Assembly (NCBI GenBank): GCA_022837595.1
Contig: JALHFX010000024.1
Span: forward strand, 1-40,601
DNA length: 40,601 bases
Source of the DNA: Propionibacterium sp.
GTDB taxonomy: Bacteria > Actinomycetota > Actinomycetes > Propionibacteriales > Propionibacteriaceae
Direction of reading: 5' to 3'
The notes under the pieces are model-generated. The model did not search any database and was not told the DNA's origin. It was given only the letters and a program-made list of their open reading frames with translations. The translations under genes were made by a program, and so were the position numbers. Numbering within the stretch: the stretch's first letter is position 1; every line of letters starts with the position of its first letter. Shown here piece by piece: positions 32,565 through 40,601 of this stretch.

Positions 32565-34259
32565 CTACGCGGACGGCAACTCAGCAGCAGGGGCAATGGC
32601 AGCCCGAGCTTCGGCGCGACCAGAAGCGCCATCTGCGATCACCGTCACCAGGGCATCGATGCTCTCGTGGTCGGCGTCAGCAGGGAACATCCACTGGACG
32701 TCACTTCGTTCTGTCGTGACGCCGATGGTTGGCCGCACTCGCTCTCCGTGATTCGTTCTCGGACGCACGTACTTCACCTCATCGAGTGGGTACGTGGTGC
32801 CGAGCTCGCCACGACGTAGAAGCGCCTTCGGTGTCGCGGTGACGATTCGACGGTCTGTCACCGCGACAAAGGTGCTGGACGTGAGTATTTCGGCCATCGC
32901 GCCGGCCTTTCCAGGGGCGAGCGCGTCCCAGGCCGTATCGACACGCTTGGCTAGGAGCACTGGCACCACTCCTGCGAGGTTGTGTGCGCCGGTCTCGTAC
33001 GGGAATGCAATGCTGCGGAGTTGTTCACCGTCCTCCAGGAACCACCGAAGCACGTGCAGATAGGGATTAAGATCGAGCCCTTCGGGTGCGCACACTGTGG
33101 CCGGCACTGCTGGCATCTCAACTGCTGGCTGGAGCATGTCGGCCAGGGGCTCGATGGCATTGAGGAGCTGCCTGCAAGTGAGCTGAGACGCCTTTGCGTC
33201 TTTCCGCTTCTTCGTGAGAGGCACGGTAGCGCGACCGGGGAGCTCGGCGATAATCCGCAACTCACGCACGAGTGACTCGGTCAGCGAGCGGATTTCGGAG
33301 AGCGACTCGTTGATCTCGACGGGTGTGTTCCGGGCGATCCGCTCGAAGAGCTGCGCTTCGCTCTCGTCATTTGCGCTTCGTGTTCTGGCGAGGGCAGCCC
33401 GGACCGCCTGGTACTCCGCGTGGGTCTTCAGCGAGCTGAGCAGCGCGTAGGTATCGAAGACGATTGCTTCGGCGTTGGATTCGAGGTACTGGCGGCGAGC
33501 GCGACCCTCCAGCTTCCCGAGTTCCTGGACGTGGCCTGCCACGTTCTTGCGGTACAGCTTCAGTTGCTTGCGGATGTTGGGGCCGCTGGGAGCGATGGGC
33601 TCCCAGACAGAGTCTGTGATGTCGTCGAGTTCGCGGGTCTCCTTGACCGCCTCATCGACGGACTCGGCCAGTCCTTCAAGCTCCGCCCATTGCTCGTTTC
33701 GGATGGCTTTGAGCGTCTGCGTCGTGAGCTGAATGTTGGTACGAACGAGGCCGGAAATCTCACCCAGCTGCATCTGGAGCGCGATCATGGCGACGGCCGG
33801 ACCGATGGCTGCGATCGCTGTAGCGGCTGTCATCGAAGCAGGGATGAAACGCGCCTGGGCGACCAGTTCGCCGTTCTTGAAGATCGCCCCGAGCTTGGCG
33901 CCGTCCTTTGCTGCCATCTGTCCGCCGCTCTTCAGCAGGGACAGCGTGGCGTCGTTGACGCGGAAGAGACCTTGCGCGCTCGATACAGCTTCCGCAACGT
34001 TTCCGACGATGGTGCCTGCGTTGCCGAGGGAGCCAAGAGCGGTGGAGAGCTGGGCGCGGTCAAAGGAAGGCACCATGTCAAGGCTGATGAGTTCAAGACC
34101 GTCGGGGACTTCGCCGAATACCACTGCTACACCTGGCGTCACTTCGACGAGGGTCGTGGACGTCGCGAGTTCAAGCGCGTCGGACCTGATCTGACCATCT
34201 TCCTCGGCCTGCCCGCCAATAGCCTCGCCGCTACCGGACTCGTCGCGCGCGTCGTCCAT
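32565..34259 (-). CDS. large hypothetical protein with C-terminal PH-like domain
   Basis: This is a 564-residue protein starting at the ATG at 34259 (MDDARDESGSGEAIGG) with AAGGAGAG upstream. Residues 60-165 are Gly/Ala-rich, with one hydrophobic stretch (TAATAIAAIGPAVAMIALQM, about 144-163). Residues 170-390 are long charged helices, probably coiled coil. The last 110 residues (ILTSSTFVAVTDRRIVTATP, then LDEVKYVRPR) resemble a bacterial PH-like domain. No catalytic motif is seen. It is divergent from the first conjugation gene and lies between it and the IS3 element, so it is likely accessory cargo. A membrane-associated defence or stress role is possible but unproven. Confidence 0.75.
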   Translation of the reverse strand: MDDARDESGSGEAIGGQAEEDGQIRSDALELATSTTLVEVTPGVAVVFGEVPDGLELISLDMVPSFDRAQLSTALGSLGNAGTIVGNVAEAVSSAQGLFRVNDATLSLLKSGGQMAAKDGAKLGAIFKNGELVAQARFIPASMTAATAIAAIGPAVAMIALQMQLGEISGLVRTNIQLTTQTLKAIRNEQWAELEGLAESVDEAVKETRELDDITDSVWEPIAPSGPNIRKQLKLYRKNVAGHVQELGKLEGRARRQYLESNAEAIVFDTYALLSSLKTHAEYQAVRAALARTRSANDESEAQLFERIARNTPVEINESLSEIRSLTESLVRELRIIAELPGRATVPLTKKRKDAKASQLTCRQLLNAIEPLADMLQPAVEMPAVPATVCAPEGLDLNPYLHVLRWFLEDGEQLRSIAFPYETGAHNLAGVVPVLLAKRVDTAWDALAPGKAGAMAEILTSSTFVAVTDRRIVTATPKALLRRGELGTTYPLDEVKYVRPRTNHGERVRPTIGVTTERSDVQWMFPADADHESIDALVTVIADGASGRAEARAAIAPAAELPSA

Positions 34260-34359
34260 GTGGGCTCTCCTTCTCGCCGGTGACTGCCTTGTGCCTCCCT
34301 CCGAGGCCTCCGTCAAGTATGTCAGCCGCCTCCGACAGCGCCGGGGTGCTAGGCAGCGC

Positions 34360-34389
34360 ACCTCCTCATCACACGACTCCCGAGGAGGT
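34360..34389 (+). promoter_or_regulatory. hairpin covering the ribosome binding site of the first conjugation gene
   Basis: ACCTCCTC (34360-34367) pairs perfectly with GAGGAGGT (34382-34389), the ribosome binding site of the gene starting at 34395. The loop is 14 bases. If the RNA starts upstream of it, translation would be held off until the stem opens. Confidence 0.6.
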
Positions 34390-34394
34390 CGACC

Positions 34395-34754
34395 ATGCCC
34401 ACGTTCTTCGATTCGACTGCCGACGCCGCGGAGGCATCCGAGGCTCTGCGGGGGTTGGCTCACGCGAGCCGTACGTTCGATCAGCCCGCGCAGATGTACG
34501 GGGTGATCGGCGACCTCTCGTCGGGGATGCGGTCGCTGCGGCAGGTGCTCGACCAGATCGCCGATGTTCACGAGCGTAAGGCCGCGCACGCGTTCAATGA
34601 CGACGGGAACCACGAGGCCGGCGTGCGGGACGCGCTGGCTGCTGCGGAGGAGTTGCACCAGGCGGTGAACCTCGTAGACCGGGCCTATGACCGGCTCGCG
34701 GAGGGTTTCATCGCGGCCGGCCGGATCGCCTGGCATCCCGAACCCGCCGTCTAG
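34395..34754 (+). CDS. conserved ICE protein, small helical
   Basis: This is a 119-residue helical protein (MPTFFDSTADAAEASEALRG, LRQVLDQIADVHERKAAH, LVDRAYDRLAEGFIAAGRIA) without signal peptide or membrane segment. It has no known fold that I recognise. It is the first gene of the conjugation module, followed within 30 bases by the next. Its strong GAGGAGG site is covered by the hairpin at 34360-34389. It may be a regulator or accessory protein of transfer. Confidence 0.75.
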   Translation: MPTFFDSTADAAEASEALRGLAHASRTFDQPAQMYGVIGDLSSGMRSLRQVLDQIADVHERKAAHAFNDDGNHEAGVRDALAAAEELHQAVNLVDRAYDRLAEGFIAAGRIAWHPEPAV

Positions 34755-34781
34755 GAGGCCGCGCCGTCCAGGTGGGTCAAC

Positions 34782-35225
34782 GTGGTGTTCCTCCAGGGCG
34801 ATGAGGCTGACAGGCCGTTGCGCATCCTCGGTGAGCTGGGGCATGTCGATGCTGTGGACTACCTCGCGCAGTGGGACTACGGCGATGAGACCACGCAGGC
34901 TGCGCTGGAGAATGGGTACGTCTACGGCGAGCCCGGCGAGGGCACCAACGACCAGGTGGCGATCTCCGGCGACTACGCGCTGGTCATCAACCCGCACATC
35001 GGCTACGTCTCGCTGCTGCGCCGCTACACCGAACCCGACACCGAGGGCCAGGATGCCGAGCGGGCCGGGCCGTCTCCGACGCGGGATGGCCCGGAGTTGC
35101 TGGTGTCGTACTCGTCGCCGGGTGCTCCGAAGCGGGCCGACCTTCCGACCTCGAAGTCGGATGGGTCGTGGTTTGAGCCAGCGAAGATCACTGCGGTGAA
35201 GCAGGCGCGGGGGCTGGGGCTGTGA
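34782..35225 (+). CDS. conserved ICE hypothetical protein
   Basis: This is a protein of 147 residues, opening VVFLQGDEADRPLRILGELG, with YLAQWDYGDETTQAALENGY in the middle and ending in a basic segment (WFEPAKITAVKQARGLGL). The fold is unknown to me. The only in-frame starts are the GTG codons at 34782 and 34785, although the nearest AGGAGG is 23 bases away; initiation may depend on read-through from the previous gene. The stop overlaps the GTG of the VirB4-like gene (GTGA), so they are coupled. Confidence 0.75.
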   Translation: MVFLQGDEADRPLRILGELGHVDAVDYLAQWDYGDETTQAALENGYVYGEPGEGTNDQVAISGDYALVINPHIGYVSLLRRYTEPDTEGQDAERAGPSPTRDGPELLVSYSSPGAPKRADLPTSKSDGSWFEPAKITAVKQARGLGL

Positions 35226-36706
35226 CCCCGGATCGCGAGCGGCTGCACACCGCCGTTCTGGTCGCACCGTCGAAGGAACGCCGGAAACTCCGCAAGCAGC
35301 GCCGTCGCGCAGAAGCCCGCTTGCATGCCGAGCAGCGTAAGGCTGCGCTCGCTGCCGCGAAGGAGAAGGCCGAGCAGGGGCGGGCCGAGCGGCGAGCCAC
35401 GATCTACCTGCCGAAGGCCGGCGAGCCAGGTGCCGCGCGGTTGCGGACGCCGGGCCGGTTCCATCTGACGCGCCATCAGGACACCTCTGCCACCTTGGCG
35501 GGGGCGTATCCGTTTGTCGCCGAGGGTGGCCTCGGTGCGGATGGGGTGTTCGTGGGTCAGGATCTGTACTCGGGTGGGAGCTTCGTTTACGACCCGTGGG
35601 TGTTGTACGCGCGCGGGATCATCACTGCCCCGAACGTGGTGCTGGCTGGGATCGTTGGCTCTGGGAAGTCGAGCCTCGCCAAATCGCTCTATACGCGGTC
35701 GTTGCCGTTCGGGCGGCGCGTGTACGTTCCCGGCGACCCGAAGGGCGAGCACACCGCGGTCGCCAACGCCGTCGGCGGACGTGCGATCGTGCTCGGCCAC
35801 GGGCTCAACACCCGGCTGAATCCGCTCGACGAGGGCCACCGACCCGCCGGGCTGTCGGATGAGCAGTGGGCCTCGACGGTTGCGGCCCGGCGTCGTGACC
35901 TGATCGGCGCGCTCACCGAGACCGTGCTCGCGCGAGGGTTGTCGCCGTTGGAGCACACCGCGATCGACATCGCCCTGACCCAGACCGTGCGGGAAAACGA
36001 CGTGCCGATCCTGCCGATGGTCGTCGAACGCATCCTCGCCCCCAGTTCGGATGCCGACGGCAGGTTGGCAGAGGATGGTCGGCTGGTTGGTCATGCGCTG
36101 CGCCGGCTCGTGGCCGGTGACCTGGCTGGGCTATTCGATGGCCCGTCCACGGTCAGGTTCGATCCATCGTTGCCGATGATCTCCCTCGACCTCTCCCGGG
36201 TCACCGAGAACTCGACGCTGATCTCGGTGTTGATGACGTGCTCGTCGGCATGGATGGAGTCCGCGCTGCTCGACCCGAACGGAGGGCAGCGGTGGGTGAT
36301 CTACGACGAAGCCTGGCGGCTCATGTCCCACCCGGCGCTGCTGCGGCGGATGGACGCGCACTGGCGACTCGCCCGGCACTACGGGATCGCGAACATGCTG
36401 ATCTTCCACAAGCTCACCGACCTCGACAACGTGGGCGACCAAGGCTCAGCGATGCGGTCGCTAGCCAACTCCTTGTTGGCGAACGCCGAGACCCGGATCG
36501 TGTACCGGCAGGAGTCCGACCAGCTCGGACCGACCGCGACCGCGCTCGGTCTGACCGGCACCGAGCAGCAGCTCTTGCCGAACCTCGGCGTCGGCCAAGG
36601 GCTGTGGCGGATCAAGGCCAGGAGTTTCGTTACCCAGCACCAGCTACACCCGGCCGAGCTCGCCTTGTTCGACACCAGCAGCCGAGCGGCGGGAGGCCAC
36701 AGATGA
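35222..36706 (+). CDS. VirB4-like conjugation ATPase
   Basis: This is a 494-residue ATPase of the VirB4/TraC type that energises a type IV secretion channel. The N-terminus is a basic coiled coil (KERRKLRKQRRRAEARLHAE). Walker A is GIVGSGKSSLAKSLYTRS (about 143-160), Walker B is QRWVIYDEAWRLMSHPALLR, and the later RLARHYGIANMLIFHKLTDL and RIVYRQESDQLGPTATALGL are typical. It is shorter than the usual 600-850 residues, because the N-terminal VirB4 domain is small. It is coupled by overlaps to the genes before and after. Confidence 0.88.
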   Translation: MTPDRERLHTAVLVAPSKERRKLRKQRRRAEARLHAEQRKAALAAAKEKAEQGRAERRATIYLPKAGEPGAARLRTPGRFHLTRHQDTSATLAGAYPFVAEGGLGADGVFVGQDLYSGGSFVYDPWVLYARGIITAPNVVLAGIVGSGKSSLAKSLYTRSLPFGRRVYVPGDPKGEHTAVANAVGGRAIVLGHGLNTRLNPLDEGHRPAGLSDEQWASTVAARRRDLIGALTETVLARGLSPLEHTAIDIALTQTVRENDVPILPMVVERILAPSSDADGRLAEDGRLVGHALRRLVAGDLAGLFDGPSTVRFDPSLPMISLDLSRVTENSTLISVLMTCSSAWMESALLDPNGGQRWVIYDEAWRLMSHPALLRRMDAHWRLARHYGIANMLIFHKLTDLDNVGDQGSAMRSLANSLLANAETRIVYRQESDQLGPTATALGLTGTEQQLLPNLGVGQGLWRIKARSFVTQHQLHPAELALFDTSSRAAGGHR

Positions 36707-37254
36707 ACCTCACCAGCCCGCGCCGATCCCACCCGAACGACGACGAGCAACCGGTTCCGGTTGAGCTGCCGCACGTCCTCGTCACCGTCGCCTCCAACGG
36801 AACACTGACCGCTACCGTCGATGGAACACCCTTCCCAGCACCCGGCGAGACCGCGTGGACTCGGACGACGTTCGGGCCGCTCATGGATGCCATCACCAAG
36901 GACCGAACCGTTGCTGTGCGGGTGGAGGTGCGTGAGTGCGACGGGAGCGTCTTCACCGACATCATCCACCCCCGCACACCCCGACGGGCCGCGCCCCTGC
37001 CCAAGAGGCCGATGCCGGAGACACGGCGGAGCCGTCACGCACGCCGGGTGCCTCGCTTGATGGAGGTCGCCGCCGACGGGTTCGTTCCCGGTGAGGATGT
37101 CGTCGTCGCTGTGATCGTCTCCCACACCGACGCCGCCGGAACCGGCGCCGCCCGCGCGCTCATCAACCTCGACACCCTGCCCTACGACGCTGGGCAAGAA
37201 GTGATTCTGCTCGGGCGCATCTCGGGCACGTTCGCGGTGCGGCGGCTGACATGA
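36703..37254 (+). CDS. conserved ICE hypothetical protein
   Basis: This is a 183-residue soluble protein. A beta-rich N-terminal half (ELPHVLVTVASNGTLTATVD) is followed by a basic linker rich in Arg and Pro (HPRTPRRAAPLPKRPMPETR) and a second domain (VVVAVIVSHTDAAGTGAARA). The ATG overlaps the VirB4 stop (ATGA), and the stop overlaps the next start. The function is unknown; its place suggests a transfer accessory protein. Confidence 0.78.
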   Translation: MNLTSPRRSHPNDDEQPVPVELPHVLVTVASNGTLTATVDGTPFPAPGETAWTRTTFGPLMDAITKDRTVAVRVEVRECDGSVFTDIIHPRTPRRAAPLPKRPMPETRRSRHARRVPRLMEVAADGFVPGEDVVVAVIVSHTDAAGTGAARALINLDTLPYDAGQEVILLGRISGTFAVRRLT

Positions 37255-39026
37255 ACCAGCGACAAGCCGGGAGCATGGGCGACGAACTCACCAACGCCGC
37301 CCTCATCGGGCTGATCGGAATGTTCGGCATCGCGCTCGTCCTGCGCGCAGCCGGCAGCGTCACCGCGTTCCTCACCGGCCTCCCGCAACCAGACGCCGGC
37401 CCAGCTGCGGGCCTCGGGGTGCTGTTCAACCCCGCCGATCCTGCGACCGCGCTGGGTGCCGAGGGGCTCAACCCGGTCGTCTACTGGATCGTCAGTGCCG
37501 TCATGCTCGGTGGGCTCGCCGCCGGGACCGTGTGGGTCTGGATCGTGCTGCGCCACCACACCAGGAAGATCGAGACCGACCCTCACCGCCTCGCCGGGAT
37601 CGCCACCCGCCAGGAAGTGAAGACAGCCGCGTCAGCGAAGGCACTGCTACATCGCGCTGGGACGCTGCGGCCGTCGCTGGAATCTCCAACGCCGGAGGAT
37701 GTCGGCTACCTGCTCGGAGCCAGTCGCGGCACGAAGGTCTGGGCATCGGTGGAGGACTCGATCCTGCTGATCGGCCCGCCCCGCTCCGGCAAGGGCCTCC
37801 ATGTGGTCATCAACGCGATCCTCGACGCACCCGGCGCGGTCGTCACCACCAGCACCCGGCCCGACAACCTCACCGCCACCCTCCGCGCCCGCCGCCGTCG
37901 CGGCGGACCGGTCGCGGTGTTCGACCCCCAACACTTGGCCGAGGGCATCCCTGCCGGGCTGCGCTGGTCACCCGTGCGCGGCTGCCACGACCCACTGACC
38001 GCGATGATCCGCGCCAACGGCCTCGCCGCCGCCACCGGCCTGAGCGCTGGTGGGGTGGAGTCCGGCGGCTTCTGGGAAGGCAAGACCCGCACTGCACTAC
38101 AAAGCCTGCTGCACGCCGCAGCCCTCGACGGCAGGCCACCAGCCGAACTGTTCAGATGGACACTCGATCCCTCGGCCGCGGCGGAAGCGGTCTCGATCCT
38201 CAACTCCCACCCGAACGCCGCGATGGGGTGGGACGACTCGCTGGCCGCGATGATCGACGCCGACCCCAAGACCCGGGACAGCATCTGGCAAGGCGTCTCC
38301 CTCGCCCTCGCCGCCCTTGCTGACCCGCGAGTGCTCGACGCGGTGTCACCCGGGCCGGACGAGCAGTTCGACCCCGAAACGTTCCTCGCCGAGCAGGGCA
38401 CCCTCTACCTGCTCGCCACCGGAGCCGGTGCCGGTGCATCGGCATCGCTGGTTGCGGCGTTCGTCGAAGACCTCATCGAAACCGCCCGCAGGCTCGCCGC
38501 CCGCTCACCCGGAACCCGACTCGATCCGCCGCTGCTGCTCGCGCTCGACGAGATCGGGAACCTTGCGCCCCTGTCGTCGCTCCCGACGCTCATGGCTGAA
38601 GGTGGTGGCACGGGGATCACGACCATGCCGGTGTTGCAGTCGCTCGCCCAAGCCCGCGACCGGTGGAGCGAGCACCAGGCGGGCGCGATCTGGGACGCCA
38701 GCATCGTCAAGATCATCCTCGGCGGCGCCTCCAACAGCCGCGATCTCCAAGACCTCTCCACCCTCATCGGCGAACGAGACGAGTACACCGACTCGGTGAC
38801 CCTCGGTGACCGAGGAACCCGCTCCAACCAACGCTCCATCCGCCGCGTCCCGATCCTGCCGCCCGACCGCATCCGCACGCTGCCGTTCGGCACCGGCATC
38901 ACCATGCTCCGCTCCGCACCACCCATCGTCACCGACCTACGCGCCTGGCCCATCCGGCAGGATGCCGCGCAGCTCCGTAGCGACCGCGCTGAACTCGAAG
39001 CTCTCCTGCGCCGCCCCGCACCCTGA
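37251..39026 (+). CDS. VirD4/TraG-like type IV coupling protein
   Basis: This is a 591-residue ATPase that brings the relaxosome to the transfer channel. Two N-terminal membrane helices (about 17-40 and 74-100) are followed by a cytoplasmic motor. Walker A is LLIGPPRSGKGLHVVINAIL (about 173-192), Walker B is PPLLLALDEIGNLAPLSSLP, and TTMPVLQSLAQARDRWSEHQ and GGASNSRDLQDLSTLIGERD complete the TraG/TraM-recognition pattern. The start overlaps the previous stop (ATGA). No relaxase is in the window. Confidence 0.92.
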   Translation: MNQRQAGSMGDELTNAALIGLIGMFGIALVLRAAGSVTAFLTGLPQPDAGPAAGLGVLFNPADPATALGAEGLNPVVYWIVSAVMLGGLAAGTVWVWIVLRHHTRKIETDPHRLAGIATRQEVKTAASAKALLHRAGTLRPSLESPTPEDVGYLLGASRGTKVWASVEDSILLIGPPRSGKGLHVVINAILDAPGAVVTTSTRPDNLTATLRARRRRGGPVAVFDPQHLAEGIPAGLRWSPVRGCHDPLTAMIRANGLAAATGLSAGGVESGGFWEGKTRTALQSLLHAAALDGRPPAELFRWTLDPSAAAEAVSILNSHPNAAMGWDDSLAAMIDADPKTRDSIWQGVSLALAALADPRVLDAVSPGPDEQFDPETFLAEQGTLYLLATGAGAGASASLVAAFVEDLIETARRLAARSPGTRLDPPLLLALDEIGNLAPLSSLPTLMAEGGGTGITTMPVLQSLAQARDRWSEHQAGAIWDASIVKIILGGASNSRDLQDLSTLIGERDEYTDSVTLGDRGTRSNQRSIRRVPILPPDRIRTLPFGTGITMLRSAPPIVTDLRAWPIRQDAAQLRSDRAELEALLRRPAP

Positions 39027-39105
39027 CGACTCTGGGTGCCGGGGCGCACCTGCCTGACACAGCGACCACATGCAGCTGGTCGCCCGAGTTCAGGAGGACG
39101 CCATC

Positions 39106-39546
39106 ATGGCCATTCGCACCCATCAGTCCATCTCCGGTTTCGTTGCTTCGGACCCGCAGCTCAGTCAGACCGAACGTGGCGACGCACGCCTCTACTTGAA
39201 GGTCGGGATCGAGCACTACCGCAAGGAGCCCGACAACACCTTCACGCAGTTGGAGACGACCTTCCACGACCTCATCGCGTATCGCGGTGCTGCCGAGCAG
39301 GGGGCTGAGCGTCTGGCCAAGGGCGACAACATCATCGCCGACGGCCGGGTGCGCGACTATTCCTATGAGCGGAACGGCCAGCGGTACGAGGGCGAGGAGT
39401 TCATCGCGACTCGTATCGGTCACGATCTCGCCCGCACGCGCTACGAGGTGGATCGCACCGAGCGCTCTGCGTCCGGGCGCAACTCAGCCGCCTTCGCTGC
39501 ACCTCAGCAGGCCGCGGCGCCGAGCGCTACCGCGATCGGGATGTGA
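39106..39546 (+). CDS. ssb: single-stranded DNA-binding protein (ICE-encoded)
   Basis: This is a 146-residue OB-fold SSB. It starts MAIRTHQSISGFVASDPQLS, has RLYLKVGIEHYRK and GDNIIADGRVRDYSYERNGQ, and a Gln/Ala-rich tail. The usual acidic tip of housekeeping SSBs is missing (it ends ATAIGM), as in many plasmid and ICE proteins. It probably protects transferred single strands. The ATG at 39106 has AGGAGG 8 bases upstream. Confidence 0.9.
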   Translation: MAIRTHQSISGFVASDPQLSQTERGDARLYLKVGIEHYRKEPDNTFTQLETTFHDLIAYRGAAEQGAERLAKGDNIIADGRVRDYSYERNGQRYEGEEFIATRIGHDLARTRYEVDRTERSASGRNSAAFAAPQQAAAPSATAIGM

Positions 39547-39556
39547 GCAGGCCATC

Positions 39557-40117
39557 ATGACCGATCAGTTCCCTGAGCATGACGACATGCCGCCCGAGCC
39601 GGTCCTGGCGTCACCCCGGTTCGACACACCTGAGCCGCCGCGCCCGGTCAATTGGAACCTTCTGACCGCGAACGATCTCGAAGCCGAGCTGCTCGAACTG
39701 AATCGCTGGGTGGACTGGCTCCGTCACACGTATGGTCTTCCGGCCAGCGTCGTGCCGCCGTACTGGCACCGCCACCCCGAACTGCTGTGGGAGCTGTCCG
39801 CGCTGCACCTTCACTGGCTGTGCGCCTACGACCTCGACCAGAACGGCTCCGCGCCGCTCGGCTGGCACCGCGACTTCGCCGATGCGCGCGCCAGGCTTCG
39901 CGATTGGGTGGCCGCCTGCGGAACGCGCCTCGACCGTGACCGGCCGACACGTCAGACGAGCTGGCCGGGCGAAGACCCCGCTCAACCCATCGAGGACTCG
40001 CCGATCACCGACCGCGACGAGGACTTCGTCCGGTTCGTCCTGGACGAGGTCGCGGCGCGTCAAGATGCAGAGGACGCCTTCTTTGCCGCCGCCGTCCCGG
40101 AGACGGGTGAGGTGTGA
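39557..40117 (+). CDS. DUF4913-like ICE protein
   Basis: This is a 186-residue soluble protein. Its core NWNLLTANDLEAELLELNRW, VPPYWHRHPELLWELSALHL and APLGWHRDFADARARLRDWV is Trp- and His-rich, as in DUF4913 proteins found in actinobacterial conjugative elements. The function is unknown. An acidic C-terminal segment follows. The ATG at 39557 is 10 bases after the ssb stop. Confidence 0.7.
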   Translation: MTDQFPEHDDMPPEPVLASPRFDTPEPPRPVNWNLLTANDLEAELLELNRWVDWLRHTYGLPASVVPPYWHRHPELLWELSALHLHWLCAYDLDQNGSAPLGWHRDFADARARLRDWVAACGTRLDRDRPTRQTSWPGEDPAQPIEDSPITDRDEDFVRFVLDEVAARQDAEDAFFAAAVPETGEV

Positions 40118-40120
40118 GTC

Positions 40121-40327
40121 ATGGCTCGTCGCTACGCACGGAAGACCGGGCAGCGCCAGCAGAGCGAGCGCGAGCTGACGATCCGCGCCGACTTCCACGA
40201 TCCGCCCGACCTGGACAAGCTCAGTGAGCTGCTGATTCGTATGGCGCTCCAGCAGTCGGGCTCGTGCCGCTCGGAAGATGCGACTCGACCGAAGGGTCCC
40301 CGTGCTTCGGCGGGCTCGTCGTCGTAG
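40121..40327 (+). CDS. small conserved ICE protein
   Basis: This is a 68-residue basic protein (MARRYARKTGQRQQSERELT, FHDPPDLDKLSELLIRMALQ) that begins 3 bases after the DUF4913-like gene. Similar short proteins accompany this element type. The function is unknown. The last 20 residues are low complexity. Confidence 0.65.
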   Translation: MARRYARKTGQRQQSERELTIRADFHDPPDLDKLSELLIRMALQQSGSCRSEDATRPKGPRASAGSSS

Positions 40328-40334
40328 AATGAAC

Positions 40335-40458
40335 ACATCCGCCGCGGATGGCGGATGTTGTGGTCCTAGCGCTTCGCCACCACGGCGAGGCAAAGCAAAC
40401 GTGGCCGACTCGGCCTAGTCCTACAGCCTTCGGGCTCTTCTCACGATCAACATCCGCC
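40335..40458 (+). promoter_or_regulatory. stem-loop and third copy of its left arm before the recombinase
   Basis: ACATCCGCC (40335-40343) pairs perfectly with GGCGGATGT (40350-40358) around GCGGAT. ACATCCGCC recurs at 40450-40458, so the right arm could pair with either copy. Two further hairpins lie between: CTTCGCC/GGCGAGG around ACCAC, and AGCC-TTCG-GGCT followed by CTTCTC. The region could terminate the operon or regulate the recombinase. Confidence 0.5.
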
Positions 40459-40504
40459 TTCACATAGTCCGCGTCGGCAGGACCAGTGACTGTGGAGAAG
40501 AACC

Positions 40505-40601
40505 ATGACGATCATCGACGCGGACCGCACCGCGATAGACAGCCTCGTAGCGCCAACGCCGTTCCCCGGATCGTTCGCCGTCTCGTACCTGCGAGTGTCC
40601 A
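40505..40601 (+). CDS. serine recombinase, N-terminal fragment
   Basis: The first 32 residues run from MTIIDADRTAIDSLVAPTPF to PGSFAVSYLRVS and leave the window. SYLRVS is the start of the resolvase catalytic domain, with the nucleophilic Ser in YxRVS. With the preceding conjugation genes it is probably the integrase of the element. Confidence 0.8.
   Translation, partial: MTIIDADRTAIDSLVAPTPFPGSFAVSYLRVS

Noticed and set aside
34260..35267. Extension of the PH-like gene frame upstream to 35267 on the minus strand
   Set aside because: The added sequence is antisense to three conjugation genes; the ATG at 34259 has a strong ribosome binding site.
35024..36094. 356-codon frame on the minus strand
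   Set aside because: It is antisense to the VirB4-like ATPase, which has Walker motifs and translational coupling.
1..40601. tRNA, rRNA genes and CRISPR arrays
   Set aside because: None was recognised on reading; the direct repeats present are single pairs without spacers of array type.

Overview
The window is high-GC DNA from an actinomycete. The HNH/DUF222 (13E12-type) endonuclease, the DUF6325-SHOCT pair, the LicT-controlled beta-glucoside operon and a conjugative module of actinobacterial type all fit this. A member of the Propionibacteriaceae is my best guess, but nothing here proves the genus. No rRNA, tRNA or CRISPR array was seen.

Layout. 1-1510: a YtrA/GntR regulator operon with an ABC exporter (minus strand). 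1672-5952: a damaged stretch with an HxlR regulator beside the decayed remains of a quinone-reductase gene, a PadR regulator with an MDR oxidoreductase, and a divergent Fis-type regulator / GMC oxidoreductase pair whose facing 5' ends have both been deleted. 6192-7912: an ABC-F ribosome-protection ATPase behind a short leader ORF and mutually exclusive hairpins. 8119-14559: what looks like one regulon under a LicT/BglG antiterminator. 6-Phospho-beta-glucosidase, beta-glucoside PTS and licT lie on the minus strand; an arginase-family gene with a PQ-loop transporter lies convergently on the plus strand. RAT-like antiterminator sites precede the glucosidase, the PTS and, unexpectedly, the arginase-family gene. 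14737-18795: an HNH endonuclease, two CPBP-type membrane proteins (one lacking the catalytic motif) and a membrane protein gene with an internal stop. 18951-23937: stress or housekeeping genes (DUF6325, SHOCT, CPA2 antiporter, AhpD-like, hemerythrin, cupin).

24145-34259 is an accessory region: a DUF6884/GIY-YIG protein that looks cut short, MerR and ClbS/DfsB genes, two tandem paralogues of unknown family, an HTH protein, an IS1634-type and an IS3-type element, and a large PH-like protein. 34395 to the end is part of an integrative conjugative element: small conserved proteins, a VirB4-like ATPase, a VirD4/TraG-like coupling protein, a single-stranded DNA-binding protein, a DUF4913-like protein and the first codons of a serine recombinase that runs off the window.

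The most interesting signals are the extension of a LicT regulon to an arginase/PQ-loop gene pair, the glucosidase RAT that encloses its own gene's ribosome binding site and start codon, and the attenuator-like leader of the ABC-F gene.
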